Shown: piece by piece, positions 27,853 through 35,761 of the stretch
Position numbering within the stretch: the stretch's first letter is position 1
Layout: every line of letters begins with the position of its first letter
Assembly: GCA_017553445.1 (NCBI GenBank)
Contig: JAFZMD010000041.1
Span: 1 to 49,070, forward strand
DNA from: Methanobrevibacter sp.
Lineage (GTDB): Archaea > Methanobacteriota > Methanobacteria > Methanobacteriales > Methanobacteriaceae
Direction: 5' to 3'
DNA length: 49,070 nt
Made by a program: the position numbers and the translations under genes
Notes under the pieces: generated by a model
Seen by the model: only the letters and a program-made list of their open reading frames with translations
What the model was told of the DNA's origin: nothing
The model's database searches: none

Positions 27853-28032
27853 ATGTTCAAAAAACCCAATACTAAAAAAAGAGTCGATTTAAGGAAAAAA
27901 ACTTCAATAATTGATGAAATTGCATATTCAAATTTAGACATTAACGCTTGCATGGTAACGCTCACAGTATTTGTAGTGTTACTTTTTTCTGTGCTTTCCG
28001 TTGCGACAGCACAAAACCCATATCTTTTATAA
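27853..28032 (+). CDS. Small basic single-span membrane protein
   Basis: 59 residues: a Lys/Arg-rich N-terminus (MFKKPNTKKRVDLRKK) followed by one hydrophobic helix (MVTLTVFVVLLFSVLSV). A GTGAT Shine-Dalgarno-like sequence precedes the ATG, and a TATA box stands 40 bp upstream. An earlier in-frame ATG (27814) overlaps the TATA box and is unlikely. An opposing frame at 27756-27965 overlaps it; see rejected items. The stop lies in the loop of a weak CCCAT/ATGGG hairpin. No family recognised. Confidence 0.55.
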   Translation: MFKKPNTKKRVDLRKKTSIIDEIAYSNLDINACMVTLTVFVVLLFSVLSVATAQNPYLL

Positions 28033-28050
28033 AAATGGGATTTAAGTATA

Positions 28051-28117
28051 ATTAGATTAAAATACCAAACCCTTAAAGCTATGAGTACAAGGGGCGTTAT
28101 CTTGCAATTAATCTAAT
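28051..28117. other. Nested inverted repeat in a convergent gap
   Basis: The outer arms ATTAGATTAA (28051-28060) and TTAATCTAAT (28108-28117) pair over 10 bp and enclose a second stem CCCTT/AAGGG (28070-28074, 28089-28093). It lies between the ends of the small membrane protein and cdc6 genes. It could be a two-way terminator, a small structured RNA or a protein-binding site. Confidence 0.4.
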
Positions 28118-28155
28118 TTTAAATACAAAACTAACTTCCGTTTAAAATATGCAGG

Positions 28156-29265
28156 TCAGATTTCAAAATCATCAGGGTTGAAACGAAGGATTATTTCACG
28201 TGAATTACCCCTAGACCCTGAACCTGTATATTTTGTATCTATTAACCTTAAAAATTCAAGCTTATCAAGAGTTCTATTATATGCTGAATAACTGACTTTT
28301 TCTTTTTCTTTAAAAGCTTCTCCCAGTTCTCCGGCGAGAATATTTTCCCTGCTTTCGGTTATCAATTTAAGCAGGCTGCGTTCATTATCAGTTAGTGATG
28401 ATAATATCTGGGATACGTTAACTGAAACCAATGAATCAATAGCTTCATCAAAATGCTTCTGAGTTATTTCACGTGATGCGTCAGCCTCTGCAATGTTTCC
28501 GCAGCTTCTTAAAAGATTGATTCCTGTTCTCAAATCTCCATTGTCAAAGGTGTACATTGCAATCTGCTCTAAAATGTCATCACTTAAAACACCAGGGAAA
28601 AATCCTGCATTGACCCTATCCCTCAAGATGTCTTCAATTTCAGAGTATGAATAAGGCGGGAATGTGATTTCCTGTGGAATGAAAACCGTATTGACGTTCT
28701 TATCGAAAGCATATCTGAATTCCAAATCAGACAATATTGCAAAAATAGCTGTTTTTACACCAGAATATTCTTCGTATGCTCTTAATATATCATAAAATAA
28801 TTTGTTTGCATTATTGCTTTGGAAGAGGTAATTGACATCATCCAATGCCAATATCAATGATTGGTTGTTTCTTTGAAGTTCCAGCATGACTTTTTCATAT
28901 ATTCTTGCAAAAGGAACACCTGTTTCGGGAGGTAAAAATCCGAAAATCTTTTTGTGAACCTGTGATATGATGCCGAATCTTGTGGTGTGCAGCTGACAGT
29001 TGATGTAAACGCATACGATTTTTTCGGTGTTTTTTTCAACAAGTTCATATACCTTTTTGATTGCTGTCGTTTTTCCGGTTGCAGGTGATCCAAGCACCAC
29101 TGCATTTGAAGGCTGTCCACCGCGCATTGCAGGCCTTATTGCCATTGCCATTGCTTCCATTTGAGTGTCTCTGTAGTTATAATTCGGAGGCAGGTAATCC
29201 GGATCAAAGGCATTGATATTTTGAAAAAGACTTTCATCATGCATTAAGATATCTTCAATTCCCAT
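28156..29265 (-). CDS. cdc6: Orc1/Cdc6-family replication initiator
   Basis: 369 residues. AAA+ ATPase with Walker A GSPATGKTT (59-67) and Walker B LILALDDV (Asp142-Asp143, where many homologues have Asp-Glu). A sensor-1-like segment is AIFAILSD, and sensor 2 is GDLRTGINLLRSC. A C-terminal winged-helix region (about 290-369, KVSYSAYNRTLDKLEFLRLI) should bind origin DNA. Archaeal Cdc6 recognises ORB elements, opens the origin and recruits MCM. It starts 32 bp after mptE without a ribosome site; a TATA-like TTAAATAC nearby suggests its own leaderless transcript. Such genes often lie near an origin. Confidence 0.93.
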   Translation of the reverse strand: MGIEDILMHDESLFQNINAFDPDYLPPNYNYRDTQMEAMAMAIRPAMRGGQPSNAVVLGSPATGKTTAIKKVYELVEKNTEKIVCVYINCQLHTTRFGIISQVHKKIFGFLPPETGVPFARIYEKVMLELQRNNQSLILALDDVNYLFQSNNANKLFYDILRAYEEYSGVKTAIFAILSDLEFRYAFDKNVNTVFIPQEITFPPYSYSEIEDILRDRVNAGFFPGVLSDDILEQIAMYTFDNGDLRTGINLLRSCGNIAEADASREITQKHFDEAIDSLVSVNVSQILSSLTDNERSLLKLITESRENILAGELGEAFKEKEKVSYSAYNRTLDKLEFLRLIDTKYTGSGSRGNSREIILRFNPDDFEI

Positions 29266-29297
29266 AGTATCTAATTTGTATTTAATTATTAAAAAAA

Positions 29298-30017
29298 TTA
29301 TTCTTTCAGATTAATTATTTCAACATTTTCATTGTCGACTATCCAGGCGGTCAGCTTTTCGGCATACTGGAGCTTTTTGCGCTTGACTTCATCGGCAGGC
29401 CCTACAATATCCGGCAGGTTAGGCCTTGAGTATTTGGTTACAATTTCACCAAAATCCATTCCTGCAAGAGTGATTTCAGATGATTCAAGTGCCACGGCCA
29501 AAAATATTGCCCTGTCACCATCTGTAAATCCTCCAAAGTTATAAACATTGCTTAACGGCTGGGCCTGGGTAGTTCCCAGGACATTTGTAAAGTATGGAGT
29601 TATCTGGACAATCTTGTCTGAATTGTCTCCGTGGGCATGCACGACTATGTTTGCTCCCCTTAAATTGGCCAACAGGATATCATCCAGATTGCCGTCCAAG
29701 TCCGTTACGACTATATCCGGTGCTATTCTTTCTTCAATCAAAGCGGTTGTAGCACCGTCTGCCGCAACCAGAACATAATCTTTTAAGTCATAGCTTTCCT
29801 TAAGCTGTTTGATATGATCCTTAAGTGATGGGCCAGCACCGAATACAATGAACTTATCTGAAAATCCAACGATTTTACTTAAATCGTCGAGTGATAAACA
29901 GCCCTCTTCTGATAAAATCTCATCCAATAATTGGGCACACTTTTCATCATCTTCACGGGAGAATCCAAAGTCATCAAGAATTTCTTTATAGTATATATTC
30001 CACTCACCGAATTCCAT
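29298..30017 (-). CDS. mptE: 6-hydroxymethyl-7,8-dihydropterin pyrophosphokinase (MptE-like, DUF115)
   Basis: 239 residues. FIVFGAGPSLKDHI and VLVAADGATTALIE are the nucleotide-binding signatures of the DUF115 family; IVVTDLDGN and AHGDNSD carry the conserved Asp residues. The M. jannaschii member of this family is the archaeal pyrophosphokinase of tetrahydromethanopterin synthesis, which transfers pyrophosphate from ATP to the pterin. A GAGGT ribosome site precedes the ATG. It lies 9 bp after the YczE-like gene. Confidence 0.88.
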   Translation of the reverse strand: MEFGEWNIYYKEILDDFGFSREDDEKCAQLLDEILSEEGCLSLDDLSKIVGFSDKFIVFGAGPSLKDHIKQLKESYDLKDYVLVAADGATTALIEERIAPDIVVTDLDGNLDDILLANLRGANIVVHAHGDNSDKIVQITPYFTNVLGTTQAQPLSNVYNFGGFTDGDRAIFLAVALESSEITLAGMDFGEIVTKYSRPNLPDIVGPADEVKRKKLQYAEKLTAWIVDNENVEIINLKE

Positions 30018-30026
30018 GTTTTTACC

Positions 30027-30674
30027 TCATTTGTTAACGATATTAATATCTTTGCCAGTTATATGATTATATAATTTTGCAATTTGCCTTAAAGTGAAAC
30101 CGACCATGAATGCGGAAATGACAGTGCCCACATTAACGCTGCCCCAGGGAGTCGTATAGAAGAAATAGCACATGACAATTGATACTATTACCATGGACGT
30201 GTCAAAAGCCATTTTGATTGAAGAAAACCTCCAGCCGGTAACGATTGCTATTGATTCGACACATCCCTCCCCCGGCAAAGGGGCGATGTTGGCCGGCATA
30301 TAGACGAATATTCCCAGAGCTATCAGTAAAATACTTAAAAAAATCATTATGATATTTATAATCATATTATCAGGGATATTCAGGCTATAAACAATGGATA
30401 AAGTCAGATCCGTGAAATAGCTGAATACAAAACAGTTGATGAACTGCAGTAATCTTTTCGGCTTAAACTGTGACCTCAGAATAATCATCTGAAGGAAAAT
30501 CAGAGCCGCATTAAAGACAAAAGTGGTTATGCCAATGTTGATGCCTGTGCACAGATTCAGGGCGTATGAAATTGAACTGATTGGAGTCGTTCCGAAAGTC
30601 GATTTGATTGAAAAGGCAACTCCAAAGGCCATTATGAATAATCCCAAAACAAAAAGGCAAATTCTCTTAATCAT
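30027..30674 (-). CDS. YczE/YitT-like integral membrane protein, copy 1
   Basis: 215 residues with about five to six helices. The N-terminal block FIMAFGVAFSIKSTFGTTPISS and the later LIALGIFVYMPANIAPLPGEG are the COG2364/YczE landmarks. The paralogue at 34927-35595 shares both, plus an ITTFxF segment. A GTG at 30677 directly precedes the ATG and could be used instead. Transport or sensing has been suggested for the family, but no substrate is known. Upstream gene of the mptE-cdc6 cluster. Confidence 0.7.
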   Translation of the reverse strand: MIKRICLFVLGLFIMAFGVAFSIKSTFGTTPISSISYALNLCTGINIGITTFVFNAALIFLQMIILRSQFKPKRLLQFINCFVFSYFTDLTLSIVYSLNIPDNMIINIIMIFLSILLIALGIFVYMPANIAPLPGEGCVESIAIVTGWRFSSIKMAFDTSMVIVSIVMCYFFYTTPWGSVNVGTVISAFMVGFTLRQIAKLYNHITGKDINIVNK

Positions 30675-30677
30675 CAC

Positions 30678-31174
30678 TAATTTTATATTGATTAATCTAT
30701 TTAAATTATTTGACAGCCAATTCCAGAAATATCATCAGAAAAAATAGGTAGTAACTTTTTGTTAGTATATAAAGTTTTCGATTAAATTCACTGAAACTTA
30801 TTAAACCTTAATTTTATTAATTTTTTATTTTCATGTTAATAATAGTCTATTTTATTAAATTCAAGAATTAATTTGTTAATATTAGTGATTGAAGTTATTT
30901 AATAGTTAAATTTAAATAAAATCCTATTTAAATATGTATTGAAAATATTATTGATAGTAAGTAAGTATACGATTTTTTCATTATATTTTTTGTGTAAGCA
31001 CATTTTCACTAAAAATCAATGAAATATTAATTATTCTATTCAATCTTTGTTTTTATTTTTGTTTTGAATAGTAGTCCACACAACATTCGATTTAAACCCA
31101 TTTAGTGAGATTAAGTTTGAAATAACTCTATTAAGCTAAAGTGTTCACTTCAGACAAAGAAGAAATAGAAGTAA
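30678..31174. other. AT-rich intergenic region near cdc6, no gene seen
   Basis: About 500 bp without a credible reading frame. It holds a TATA-like GTATATAAA at 30758-30768, which on the minus strand may serve the YczE-like gene, and long A/T runs (30820-31060) that would melt easily. No clear ORB element was found by eye. It may be only promoter and spacer, or part of an origin region. Confidence 0.4.
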
Positions 31175-31198
31175 CCGGCAGAATTATGCTTCTACCGG
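31175..31198 (-). terminator. Hairpin with the stop codon in its loop
   Basis: CCGGCAGAA and TTCTACCGG pair over 9 positions with one mismatch (a G-U wobble in the minus-strand RNA). The minus-strand TAA (31184-31186) is in the 6-nt loop. Confidence 0.5.
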
Positions 31199-31615
31199 CT
31201 CAAATCCATTCAGATTATTAAACTGCATCATGAAATCATAGGCCTCATTGACATTACCATCGTTAGAATACGCAGTCCAGAACATGACAAAATATTTCTC
31301 GCCATCGATTTCAACAACTTCAAAACTGCCCGCCTTGGCATCAGTGAAAGTGAATGTGTTGTTACCTTTATCAACAATATGCGTTGAACTTGAAGGATGA
31401 TTATAAAAATCGTTTTTTATGGTATCATTTAATTTTTGAATATTCATGAAATAGCCATCGGAACCAATATTCTTAACTACCTGTCTGTAAACTCCATCGT
31501 TTGAATTTTCCCAGCCATTCGGCATGTTCAGTTTGTTTATGTCAGTTGCAACCACAATCCCCATTACCAGGAACAGTATTGAGACTGCGGTTAAAATCAT
31601 TAAACCTTTTTTCAT
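31184..31615 (-). CDS. Small exported protein of unknown function
   Basis: 143 residues from the ATG at 31615, which GGAG (31624-31627) selects over a longer frame to 31645. The N-terminus (MKKGLMILTAVSILFLVMGIVVA) is a signal peptide or membrane anchor. The rest is a soluble domain of about 115 residues with GWENSNDGVYRQV and AGSFEVVEIDGEKYFVMFW; similar small exported proteins are common in Methanobrevibacter. No catalytic motif seen. Confidence 0.7.
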   Translation of the reverse strand: MKKGLMILTAVSILFLVMGIVVATDINKLNMPNGWENSNDGVYRQVVKNIGSDGYFMNIQKLNDTIKNDFYNHPSSSTHIVDKGNNTFTFTDAKAGSFEVVEIDGEKYFVMFWTAYSNDGNVNEAYDFMMQFNNLNGFEPVEA

Positions 31616-31636
31616 ATTGATTACTCCAAAAATTTT

Positions 31637-31667
31637 ATAACCCACAATCCGGAGTGTTGTAGGTTAT
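31637..31667 (-). promoter_or_regulatory. Palindrome at the promoter of the small exported protein
   Basis: ATAACCCACAA and TTGTAGGTTAT form an 11-bp inverted repeat with one mismatch and a 9-nt centre. It lies between a minus-strand TATA-like ATAAATATTAATAA (31668-31681) and the ribosome site. The expected start site falls inside it, as for an operator. Confidence 0.4.
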
Positions 31668-31681
31668 TATTAATATTTATG

Positions 31682-32065
31682 CCTAAATCATATTAAAGTT
31701 ATAGTTTGTATTAAACTAAAACTTTTAAACAGATAATTTAAAGATAAAAATGTATGATTATATGATAGATATTGTATCTAAATATCCCACATATACAGAC
31801 CATAATCAGTTGATATGTTCAAAAACATATAAAGTATTTGAATATAATTGCCTATTTACATCATTAAATATGAAATATATTACCAAGTTAAATATTAAAA
31901 GAGGGCAACTCAAAATTATTTTTTTTAATAAATTTATACTTTTTTAGGTATTAACTCTAATAATAGATTGTACTTCTTAGTATAATTAAGTAAAGGATAA
32001 AAAATAAGAAAAATAATTTAAACACAAAAATTATGAGTCAGCCTCAAAAAATAAAAAGAGATGGT
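31682..32065. other. Intergenic region, no gene supported
   Basis: AT-rich spacer upstream of the exported protein and downstream of the 32066 gene. A 65-codon frame at 31750-31947 (plus) has no ribosome site and protein-unlike composition. The segment near 32025-32050 (TTTAAACACAAAAATTATGA then GCCTCAAAAAA) recurs at 32838-32870, marking a duplicated 3' flank. Confidence 0.45.
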
Positions 32066-32716
32066 TTATGTATTTTGAGTAGTATTGTTCCGAATTGGAT
32101 CAGGGTTGTCATGAAGACTACCAGGTCCATAAAACTCGTACCAATGATAGAAATTCATTCCAATATATTGACTCATTACATCATTCATCGCGTCAACGAT
32201 TATATCATCACTATTTCTGACCCACACTTCGTACTGACCCAGATAACGACATCCTTCGTGAGAGTCAGTATCATTCTTATTATATTTGCTAGTACTTGTA
32301 GTAGCACTGCTAACATTTACTGTAACGGGATTGTCTGCAGTATCATCTGTAATGGTTAGGGTAACTTTAGCAGTACATGCATCATATTTGCCATTACCAG
32401 CATATTTTGCTTCAAGGTCATATTTTCCACTTTCTTCACCAGTAATAATGAAATAACCTTTACCATTGCTATCAGTAACTACAGAATATGTTTCATTGTT
32501 ATTATAAGTAAGATTAACAGTTTCTCCACCAATAGCATTACCATTAGAGTCCTTAAGTTCAAATACTACTTGTTCCCCATTTTGAAAGGTATCATCCTTA
32601 TTTAAAAAATTTATTTGCGTTTCTGTCTTACCAGTCAGTGATTGTCCAAATATTAGAGCAGCACCCGCTGCAATTAACAGAACAACCAAAATGATAATAA
32701 TTGTATTTTTATTCAT
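32066..32716 (-). CDS. Membrane-anchored Ig-like domain protein, paralogue 1
   Basis: 216 residues from the ATG at 32716; the N-terminal helix (TIIIILVVLLIAAGAALIF) follows at once, as in its paralogues. One Ig-like domain covers about residues 30-125 (ETQINFLNKDDTFQNGEQV to KVTLTITDD). Then comes a Ser/Thr/Asn-rich linker and a unique tail of about 70 residues (CRYLGQYEVWVRNSDDIIVD). The related genes at 32893 and 34198 share the helix and Ig domain but not the tail. The T-tract terminator has no hairpin. Confidence 0.75.
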   Translation of the reverse strand: MNKNTIIIILVVLLIAAGAALIFGQSLTGKTETQINFLNKDDTFQNGEQVVFELKDSNGNAIGGETVNLTYNNNETYSVVTDSNGKGYFIITGEESGKYDLEAKYAGNGKYDACTAKVTLTITDDTADNPVTVNVSSATTSTSKYNKNDTDSHEGCRYLGQYEVWVRNSDDIIVDAMNDVMSQYIGMNFYHWYEFYGPGSLHDNPDPIRNNTTQNT

Positions 32717-32873
32717 TATTTCGCCCCAATTTACCATTTTAAATAAATATTATATATCTTTGTTTAATAAATCAATTATTTTGAATGACTTTGTAAAAAT
32801 CATATTATTGAATTTAAGTTGATTGATAGATGTTGATTTAAACACAAAAATTATGATTAGCCTCAAAAAAAAT

Positions 32874-32894
32874 GATGATTTATTATAAATCATC
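32874..32894 (-). terminator. Terminator hairpin overlapping the stop codon
   Basis: GATGATTTAT and ATAAATCATC pair over 10 bp around a single T (the real loop is larger), with an A-run on the plus strand giving a T-tract on the minus strand. The TGA stop (32893-32895) is in the stem. The same arms recur after the gene at 34198. Confidence 0.65.
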
Positions 32895-33495
32895 AATTAT
32901 TGTCATCAGTTATATTCTCTAATTCCTCCATGAACTTACGAGGATTATCTATAAATCTTCTATAGTCATCTATATTCATACCATCATATTGGCCGTCCAT
33001 ATGAACTTTACCATTGTCATCGTAGTATACACCATATTTGCTGTCATAGTGTAAGCCTGAGGTCTTACCGTTACCATTAGTATTTGCAGTTGCCTCATTA
33101 TTAGTTTCTGAAGCAGGATTGTCTGCTTCACCGTCAGTAACAGTTAGAGTAATTTTGCCGGTACATCCGTTATATTTATCATTTCCACCATAATCCACTG
33201 TAACCTCATAGCTTCCAGCTTCTTCACCATCTACAGTAAGATAACCTTTACCGTTTTCATCAGTAGTCACTTGATATTTTTCATCACCAAATGTAATGTT
33301 TACAGTTTGGCCTGCAAGAGCATTGCCTTGTGCGTCCTTTAGTTCAAATTGTATTTGTTCTCCATTTTGCAGAGTCTTTTCACCTATAAAATTGATTTGC
33401 GTATTTAATTTACCACCTGCGAAGTGATGAATTCCATAAGCACCTGCGCCGATGATAACAACAACCAATATTGCAGTAAGTATCTTTTTATTCAT
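32893..33495 (-). CDS. Membrane-anchored Ig-like domain protein, paralogue 2
   Basis: 200 residues. One N-terminal helix (ILTAILVVVIIGAGAYGI), then an Ig-like domain (NTQINFIGEKTLQNGEQIQ to ITLTVTDGEADNP), an Asn/Thr-rich linker, and a short tail with the motif LHYDSKYGVYYDDNGKV. An excellent GAGGTGA ribosome site precedes it. About two thirds of the protein is nearly identical to the gene at 34198, which points the opposite way; the final 30 residues differ. Probably displayed outside the membrane; ligand unknown. Confidence 0.78.
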   Translation of the reverse strand: MNKKILTAILVVVIIGAGAYGIHHFAGGKLNTQINFIGEKTLQNGEQIQFELKDAQGNALAGQTVNITFGDEKYQVTTDENGKGYLTVDGEEAGSYEVTVDYGGNDKYNGCTGKITLTVTDGEADNPASETNNEATANTNGNGKTSGLHYDSKYGVYYDDNGKVHMDGQYDGMNIDDYRRFIDNPRKFMEELENITDDNN

Positions 33496-34197
33496 TTTTT
33501 CACCTCTATCATATTATTTAATAGTATTTTTAATTTTAATTCATTATAATAATCCAAATTCAACAACCAAATACCTAAATCCAAGCATACATATAGTAAA
33601 GAAGATATAACATCACAAACACCCCCAAATTGATCCAAATTCAACAACCAAATACCTAAATCCAAGCATACATATAGTAAAGAAGGTATAACATCACAAA
33701 CACCACCCTATCAATCAAAGTTCAACAGCCAAATACTTAATGAGTAAGATTCATTGACCAACAGTCAACCATATTATCATACCCACATCATTTTTAAGCG
33801 AGAAGATTTTTCTACCTCAAAACACAGTAGAACTCTTCAGACTTATTTATTAGTTTATACAAGGACATATAAATAGTTTTTCGAGTGCAAGTACTCACTT
33901 GCATCGTTAATTAGTAAAAAAATACTGAATAAAAGTTTATTTTAAAAATTAAGGTTTTATTACAGGAATCATCAACATAATGATTTGTTTCGCACCAATC
34001 TTTTGCGTATATACATTAGAGATTAATACATTAAAACACAATATTTATCATTTAACAAAAAATTATTAAATGTAAAATGATTACTGCAATGCAGAATCTT
34101 TTGATTTCTAATTTCACAATACAAAAAAAAAGTTTTTTATACTATCATGAATAAACATGATGAATGTGTTATATGAACACAAATTTTAGGTGAAACT
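33496..34197. other. Intergenic region between two divergent Ig-like genes
   Basis: About 700 bp without a gene. It holds the 81-bp tandem repeat (33552-33745), a TATA-like ACATATAAATA (33865-33875) followed by a perfect hairpin (TGCAAGT/ACTTGCA, 33886-33903), and two small hairpins in the leader of the gene at 34198 (ATCATG/CATGAT 34144-34161; GTGTT/AACAC 34166-34180). The TATA box plus hairpin could mark a short unannotated transcript. Confidence 0.45.
33552..33745. repeat. Tandem repeat, 81-bp period, 2.4 copies
   Basis: Copies begin at 33552, 33633 and 33714 (ATCCAAATTCAACA, ATCCAAATTCAACA, ATCAAAGTTCAACA). The first two differ at only a few places; the third fades after about 30 bp. Each full copy contains ACATATAG. 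No long frame crosses the repeats. Confidence 0.8.
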
Positions 34198-34797
34198 ATG
34201 AATAAAAATATAATTATTGCAATATTGGTTGTTATCATCATTGCCGGTGCTGCATTTTTTATGTTTGGCCAATCAAACGGTAAGACAGATACACAAATCA
34301 ATTTTTTAGGTAATAAGACTCTGCAAAATGGAGAACAAATACAATTTGAACTAAAGGATGCACAAGGTAATGTTCTTGCGGGCCAAACTGTAAACATTAC
34401 ATTCAATAATGAAAAATATCAAGTGACTACTGATGAAAACGGTAAAGGTTATCTGACTGTAGACGGTGAAGAACCTGGAAGCTATGAGGTTACAGTTGAT
34501 TATGGTGGAAATGATAAATATAATGCATGTACCGGCAAAATTACTGTAACTGTTACTGACGGTGAAGCTGACAATCCTGCTTCAGAAACTAATAATAATG
34601 CAACTGCAAATACCAAAGCTAACGGTAATACCGCAGGATTACACTATGACAGCAAATATGGTCTATACTACGATGACAACGGTAAAGTTCAAAATAGTAA
34701 AGGCCAACTGAATGATATGAAAATAGAAGACGCCAGAAAATGGATTGATAATGGTGGAATAGTAGATGAAGGAGAAGTAAATGCTAGTATTTCATAA
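34198..34797 (+). CDS. Membrane-anchored Ig-like domain protein, paralogue 3
   Basis: 199 residues. N-terminal helix (IIIAILVVIIIAGAAFFMF), an Ig-like domain (DTQINFLGNKTLQNGEQIQ to ITVTVTDGEADNP), a linker, and the same LHYDSKYGLYYDDNGKV motif as the gene at 32893. A good AGGTGA ribosome site lies 5 bp before the ATG. It is inverted relative to its paralogues. The tail (IEDARKWIDNGGIV) is a diverged version of IDDYRRFIDN in the neighbour. Confidence 0.78.
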   Translation: MNKNIIIAILVVIIIAGAAFFMFGQSNGKTDTQINFLGNKTLQNGEQIQFELKDAQGNVLAGQTVNITFNNEKYQVTTDENGKGYLTVDGEEPGSYEVTVDYGGNDKYNACTGKITVTVTDGEADNPASETNNNATANTKANGNTAGLHYDSKYGLYYDDNGKVQNSKGQLNDMKIEDARKWIDNGGIVDEGEVNASIS

Positions 34798-34802
34798 CAT
34801 TT

Positions 34803-34824
34803 GATGATTTATAAATAAATCATC
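34803..34824 (+). terminator. Terminator hairpin
   Basis: GATGATTTAT / ATAAATCATC, 10 bp perfect, followed by a long T-tract. It begins 5 bp after the stop of the Ig-like gene and has the same arms as at 32874. Confidence 0.75.
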
Positions 34825-34926
34825 TTTTTTTCTTTTTTTTTTGAATTACCTTCCCGGATTCCGTTCCACCATCAAAGATAATCATCAAAACAATAATTTG
34901 GAAATTGGGCAATGTCCAAACCGGAT

Positions 34927-35595
34927 TCACATCTTTTTTAAATCAACATCATTACCTGTTAACTTAAAGTTGATTTTATGAATCAGCTTGACCGTACTTC
35001 CTATAAATAACGCGCCCAGAATCGTTCCGATGCCGACGCTTCCGAAATTGCCCAGAAAAATATAAGAGAGAATCAATGATGATGAAACAACCGCAACATC
35101 AAAACACACTTTAATTTTTGGAAAAGGCTTTTTTGATACGATAGCCATAGTCTGTGTAGCCCCTTCAACGGAAACCGGAACTATATTGGTCGGAACGTAG
35201 AAAAATATTCCAAGAGCAATCAAAACGATTGATATTGCACTCATCACCAAAGCAATCCCCAGATTATCCGCCATAGGGATGAAGCTTGTTAGTGCCATTG
35301 AAAAGCTTGTTAAAAAGCCGAAAATCACACTTACAATTACTTGAAAAAAGTGTTTTGGCTTGAAATTTCTTCTTAAAAGCGCTAACTGCAGCATCACCAA
35401 AAATATCTGGAACATGAATGTCGTTATTCCCAGATCAATGTTCAATATCAGGTTCAATGCATAGGGTATCGATGCAACAGGCGTTGAGCCGAGACCGGAC
35501 TTGATTGAAAATGCAACACCCAATGTTATTAAAAACAAGCCAAAAATGTAGTTGAATATCCGTTTAAATGTTAATTTTTCACCACTGAATTCCAT
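34927..35595 (-). CDS. YczE/YitT-like integral membrane protein, copy 2
   Basis: 222 residues with about six helices. It shares LITLGVAFSIKSGLGSTPVASIPYA and IVLIALGIFFYVPTNIVPVS with the copy at 30027, so the two are paralogues 4 kb apart. Single gene. A minus-strand TTTAAATA at about 35620-35627 stands near 25-30 bp from the ATG and no ribosome site is visible, suggesting a leaderless transcript. Substrate unknown. Confidence 0.7.
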   Translation of the reverse strand: MEFSGEKLTFKRIFNYIFGLFLITLGVAFSIKSGLGSTPVASIPYALNLILNIDLGITTFMFQIFLVMLQLALLRRNFKPKHFFQVIVSVIFGFLTSFSMALTSFIPMADNLGIALVMSAISIVLIALGIFFYVPTNIVPVSVEGATQTMAIVSKKPFPKIKVCFDVAVVSSSLILSYIFLGNFGSVGIGTILGALFIGSTVKLIHKINFKLTGNDVDLKKM

Positions 35596-35761
35596 ATACT
35601 ATTGATATTGGTTTTCATAGTATTTAAACTAATTTAAACAATAAAATTCAGCCCTAAACGGAAAAATAATTTCCGAGGATAATATATAAAAAGTATGAAA
35701 ATTAAATTATTAATATAGGTTTAGATATGCTAAATCTTTTTTTGATAATGGAGGAAAATCA

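Noticed and set aside
27756-27965. Minus-strand frame of 69 codons with ATGA overlap to archease
   Set aside because: It lies opposite a better-supported small gene with TATA box and GTGAT site; its hydrophobic stretch is mostly the complement of the Lys-rich codons. Kept as an alternative in the findings.
30678-31174. tRNA or other known RNA gene in the gap
   Set aside because: No cloverleaf, no T-loop consensus and no CCA-adjacent acceptor pairing seen by eye.
31750-31947. Plus-strand frame of 65 codons
   Set aside because: No ribosome site, very AT-rich composition, no recognisable pattern, lies in the spacer upstream of a minus-strand gene.
33552-33745. CRISPR array
   Set aside because: The 81-bp units are repeated in full without unique spacers, only 2.4 copies, and no cas genes are present.
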